Source: Synergistaceae bacterium
Lineage (GTDB): Bacteria; Synergistota; Synergistia; Synergistales; Aminobacteriaceae
DNA length: 64,000 bases
Direction of reading: 5' to 3'
NCBI GenBank assembly: GCA_009783355.1
Contig: WRHH01000003.1
Span: 52,475-116,474, forward strand
The notes under the pieces were generated by a model. The model was not told the DNA's origin and ran no database searches. It saw nothing but the letters and a program-made list of their open reading frames with translations. Made by a program: the position numbers and the translations under genes. Below, piece after piece: positions 61,627 to 64,000 of this stretch; within the stretch, counting starts at the first letter, position 1, and every line of letters starts with the position of its first letter.

Positions 61627-63161
61627 AAATGAACAAAACCCCAAAAGCTCTTATATCAGTCTGGTACAAGGATGGCATAGTGAAACTTGCAAAAACGCTA
61701 ATAAAAATTGGTTATGAAATAATATCCAGCTCGGGAACAGCTTATTATTTAAGAGAAAATGGGGTCAAAGTAACTGAAATAAGCAATCTAACCGGTATGA
61801 CTTCAATTCTTGGCGGAAGGGTAAAGACGCTGCACCCGTCAATAATGGGCGGGATCCTGTCCCGCAGGGGAAATGCAGATGATGAAGCGGATAGGAGGAA
61901 CAACAACATTCCTCTGATAGATGTGGTTGTCTGTAATTTATATCCATTTGAGGAAACTGCGGAAAATGATGCAAGCAGTATTGAAGAACTTATTGAAAAG
62001 ATTGATATCGGAGGAGTAAGCCTTATAAGGGCAGCGGCAAAGAATTATAAGGATGTCACCGTCATAACTGAATTAAACGACTACGCTTTGGTAGACTCAG
62101 AAATATGGGAAACCGGCGCCATATCGCTGGAAACAAGAGAGAAACTCGCGGTAAAAGCTTTCAGAACGACCGCCTATTATGACGCAGTCGTTGAAAAAGG
62201 ATTGAGCCGCCTGCTTATAAAAGACGACGAAGGATTCCCGAACGTAAAGACCATACCGGTCAAGAAGCAGCAAAACTTAAGATACGGAGAGAACCCTTAT
62301 CAACATGCGGCGCTCTACATGCCGTCCCTTTCCAGCTCGCCTTTCACACAGCTTTGGGGGAAGGAGCTTTCATATAACAACATGATGGACCTGAACGCCG
62401 TGCTGTGCGCCGCAGAAATGTTCAAAGGCTCAACGACGGCTTTGATAATAAAACATACCACCCCATGCGGAATTGGAACGGATAAGGCATTGAGCGCCGC
62501 TTATGAAAAAGCCCTCGCGTGCGACCCGGTTTCCGCTTTCGGCGGAATAGTGGGATTAACTGACGTTGTAGATGTGAAAACAGCGGAAATGCTTAATAAA
62601 CACTTCTTTGAGGTCATAGCCGCGCCCGGTTTCAGCGACGAGTCGCTTGATATTTTGAAGACGAAAACAAATGTAAGGCTCTTAAAACTAACCGACAATT
62701 ACAAGAATAAAGAACAAATTACCGGCTGCAAAGCAGGCTTATTAATGCAGCAGGATGTCCTCCCCCCTTTGATTTCAAAAGATAACTGCCGCTGGATAGG
62801 AAACCCAAAATATGAATTGTGGGAAGACATAGTTTTCGCTTGGAAATGCGCGTGGCTAACAAAGAGCAACGCTATAACGATAGTGAAGGACGGCGCCGCA
62901 ATAGGCATCGGAGGCGGCTTCACAAACCGCGCGGACGCCGCGCGGTTCGCGCTCTCCCGCGCAGGAGAGTACGCGCGCGGCGCGGTAATGGGAAGCGACG
63001 CGTTTTTCCCTTTCCCCGACACCTTAGAACTTGCGCACGCAGCCGGAATATCCGTGATAGTTCAACCCGGAGGCTCAATTAAAGACGCGGAAGTGGAAAA
63101 GAGAGCGGAAGAGCTCGGCGTAACAATGCTAATTGCCGGAACGAGAACTTTCAGGCACTAG
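61623..63161 (+). CDS. purH: Bifunctional AICAR transformylase/IMP cyclohydrolase
   Basis: A 512-residue enzyme for the last two steps to IMP. The N-terminal MGS-like cyclohydrolase domain has SSSGTAYYLRENG and GGRVKTLHPSIMGGIL; the transformylase domain has NLRYGENPYQ, the catalytic IKHTTPCGIG and CDPVSAFGG. GGAGAAA precedes the ATG, which overlaps the purN stop (ATGA). Length and motifs are normal. Confidence 0.96.
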   Translation: MKMNKTPKALISVWYKDGIVKLAKTLIKIGYEIISSSGTAYYLRENGVKVTEISNLTGMTSILGGRVKTLHPSIMGGILSRRGNADDEADRRNNNIPLIDVVVCNLYPFEETAENDASSIEELIEKIDIGGVSLIRAAAKNYKDVTVITELNDYALVDSEIWETGAISLETREKLAVKAFRTTAYYDAVVEKGLSRLLIKDDEGFPNVKTIPVKKQQNLRYGENPYQHAALYMPSLSSSPFTQLWGKELSYNNMMDLNAVLCAAEMFKGSTTALIIKHTTPCGIGTDKALSAAYEKALACDPVSAFGGIVGLTDVVDVKTAEMLNKHFFEVIAAPGFSDESLDILKTKTNVRLLKLTDNYKNKEQITGCKAGLLMQQDVLPPLISKDNCRWIGNPKYELWEDIVFAWKCAWLTKSNAITIVKDGAAIGIGGGFTNRADAARFALSRAGEYARGAVMGSDAFFPFPDTLELAHAAGISVIVQPGGSIKDAEVEKRAEELGVTMLIAGTRTFRH

Positions 63162-63168
63162 GAAAGTA

Positions 63169-63498
63169 TTATTTCACAAAAAACAGGCTACTGTCGTCTG
63201 ACTGCCGACAATCCTGAATGTCCTCGACAAATATGGTATCGCCTTCTATTTGATAAACAATGCGATACCTGCCACAGGACATCATATAACGGTATTTTCC
63301 GCACTTCAGATATGGGCGGTCGTACACAGGATTGCGGTATGGCATGCATTCAAGGGAGCGGATATCCGTTACAAGCACTGACAACAACTTTTCAGCAGCA
63401 GTTTCGCTGACTTGCGCCAAGAATTCGAAATGCTCGTACATCCTGTCATTGGCGGCAGGGTCAATAACGATTTTATATGCTTTTCTTTCACTCTCCAC
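63169..63498 (-). CDS. RelE/ParE-family toxin
   Basis: About 109 residues: VIDPAANDRMYEHFEFLAQVSETAAEKLL then RSLECMPYRNP and YLKCGKYRYMMSCGRYRIVYQIEGDTIFVEDIQDCR, the RelE fold with its basic and aromatic catalytic strand. I choose GTG 63498, which has AAGGGG about 9 bases upstream and gives a normal length; a longer frame reaching 63564 would overlap the antitoxin for most of 80 bases. It ends 7 bases from the convergent purH gene. Confidence 0.85.
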   Translation of the reverse strand: MESERKAYKIVIDPAANDRMYEHFEFLAQVSETAAEKLLSVLVTDIRSLECMPYRNPVYDRPYLKCGKYRYMMSCGRYRIVYQIEGDTIFVEDIQDCRQSDDSSLFFVK

Positions 63499-63778
63499 TC
63501 GTTTTTGCCCCTTTTTTGATAGCATGACGCATGTTGTTTTGAAATTCTTCAAGCGTGTATACACGTGTACCTGCCAGCCTTGCCCGTTCAGCAGCCAAGA
63601 GTCGTTCCGCTGTAGCCAGATCTTCTTCTCTGCTGCTGTAGGTCTCCATATCCATAATCACCGTGTCGCCTTCTCCGTTTCGTGTCAGAAAAACAGGGAT
63701 TTTGTTCACACGGCATATTTCCGCTATTTTGTTATAATTTTTTCGTAATTCGCTTGAAGGCTTGATGATAGGCTGCAT
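63488..63778 (-). CDS. Phd/YefM-type antitoxin of the RelE module
   Basis: 96 residues. KPSSELRKNYNKIAEICRVNKIPVFLTRNGEGDTVIMDMETYSSREED is the Phd/YefM fold, followed by a helical toxin-binding end. It overlaps the toxin gene by about 11 bases and is first in the pair, as usual. Confidence 0.9.
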   Translation of the reverse strand: MQPIIKPSSELRKNYNKIAEICRVNKIPVFLTRNGEGDTVIMDMETYSSREEDLATAERLLAAERARLAGTRVYTLEEFQNNMRHAIKKGAKTSGE

Positions 63779-63890
63779 GTAACCCCCTCCGATAAGTTGT
63801 AAAATTTATATCAATATTATACCCAAATAATGAGCAATAATTAATACTGATTTTCGATACTGCAGGTCAATGCATTGAATACAAAACGGG

Positions 63891-64000
63891 GCTGTAACAA
63901 AAGCTGGCGGCAGGATGCCGCCCCTACAACATATTGTGTACACAATGCCGAACAACCACTATATATTGTGGTTTGGGACGGCCAATATACTACTTTTGTT
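63891..64000. mobile_element. Miniature inverted-repeat element, copy 2 (cut by the window end)
   Basis: Starts GCTGTAACAAAAG and runs to CTACTTTTGTT at the window end, where the right repeat needs only a few more bases. Inverted relative to the copy at 27.4 kb and sharing its blocks (GGCGGCAGGATGCCGCC hairpin, CTATATATTGTGGTTTG). The 112 bases before it, from 63779, hold no gene apart from the antitoxin's upstream region. Confidence 0.78.

Noticed and set aside
1..64000. rRNA, tRNA, CRISPR arrays, transposase or phage genes
   Set aside because: Gaps were read for tRNA arms, regular spaced repeats and for integrase or transposase proteins; none found.

Overview
The window looks like chromosome from an anaerobic, amino-acid-fermenting member of the Synergistota. 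The strongest marker is a Synergistota-type C-terminal sorting tail (Cys-rich patch, Cys-Asn-x-Gly, one hydrophobic helix, basic end) on three exported peptidases. A fermentation cluster built around a 2-hydroxyacyl-CoA dehydratase, a TAXI-type TRAP transporter, several secreted peptidases and no visible respiratory genes fit this. No rRNA, tRNA, CRISPR array, phage gene or transposase gene was seen.

Layout. 1-4 kb (minus): 5' part of mutS, a WecA/TagO-like phosphoglycosyl transferase, a fused RpiB-Upp protein and a small unknown gene. 4-6.6 kb (plus): dapA-asd-dapB. 6.8-9 kb: a chemoreceptor. 9.2-13.5 kb (minus): exported M16C peptidase followed by kynureninase. 13.6-16.1 kb: a VapBC module and a frameshifted Ras/Roc-like GTPase gene. 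16.5-21.8 kb (minus): two exported peptidases (M14, M20) with sorting tails. 22-40.4 kb (plus): the main catabolic region, with a CoA-transferase/activase/dehydratase set in the same order as the fld and had clusters, a FabK-like flavoprotein, an AT-rich MBOAT/SGNH pair, a galactonate-dehydratase-like enzyme, 3-hydroxyacyl-CoA dehydrogenase, enoyl-CoA hydratase, thiolase, D-2-hydroxyacid dehydrogenase, aminotransferase and the TRAP transporter. 40.5-46.5 kb: a frameshifted membrane HEAGH protein, a PH-domain protein, an exported metallo-beta-lactamase-fold protein, a Phd/VapC module and clpB with a CtsR box. 46.7-52.7 kb: an AlbA_2/ATPase-type regulator, a second M20 peptidase without tail and nnrE-nnrD. 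52.8-56.5 kb (minus): two flavodoxin-like proteins, an ankyrin protein, and a GGGtGRT/NifU-like pair. 56.8-63.2 kb (plus): an exported S15 peptidase and purM-purN-purH. The window closes with a RelE/Phd module and part of a miniature element.

How the genes work together (inference). Exported peptidases would release peptides and amino acids, and the TRAP system would import an organic acid. The 22-40 kb cluster can be read as one route: amino acid to 2-oxo acid (aminotransferase), to D-2-hydroxyacid (dehydrogenase), to 2-hydroxyacyl-CoA (CoA-transferase), to 2-enoyl-CoA (radical dehydratase and its activase), then either reduction (FabK-like) or hydration, oxidation and thiolysis to acetyl-CoA. 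The substrate cannot be fixed from sequence.

Repeats. Gene 3' ends repeatedly carry arrays of 7-base tandem repeats, often containing the stop codon itself, followed by an A-rich AAAGACAAAGR-like box and then by palindromes of the form GTAGGGG-stem-loop-stem. At least nine gene ends share parts of this composite. Two copies of a roughly 114-bp miniature inverted-repeat element lie at 27.4 kb and at the right end of the window.
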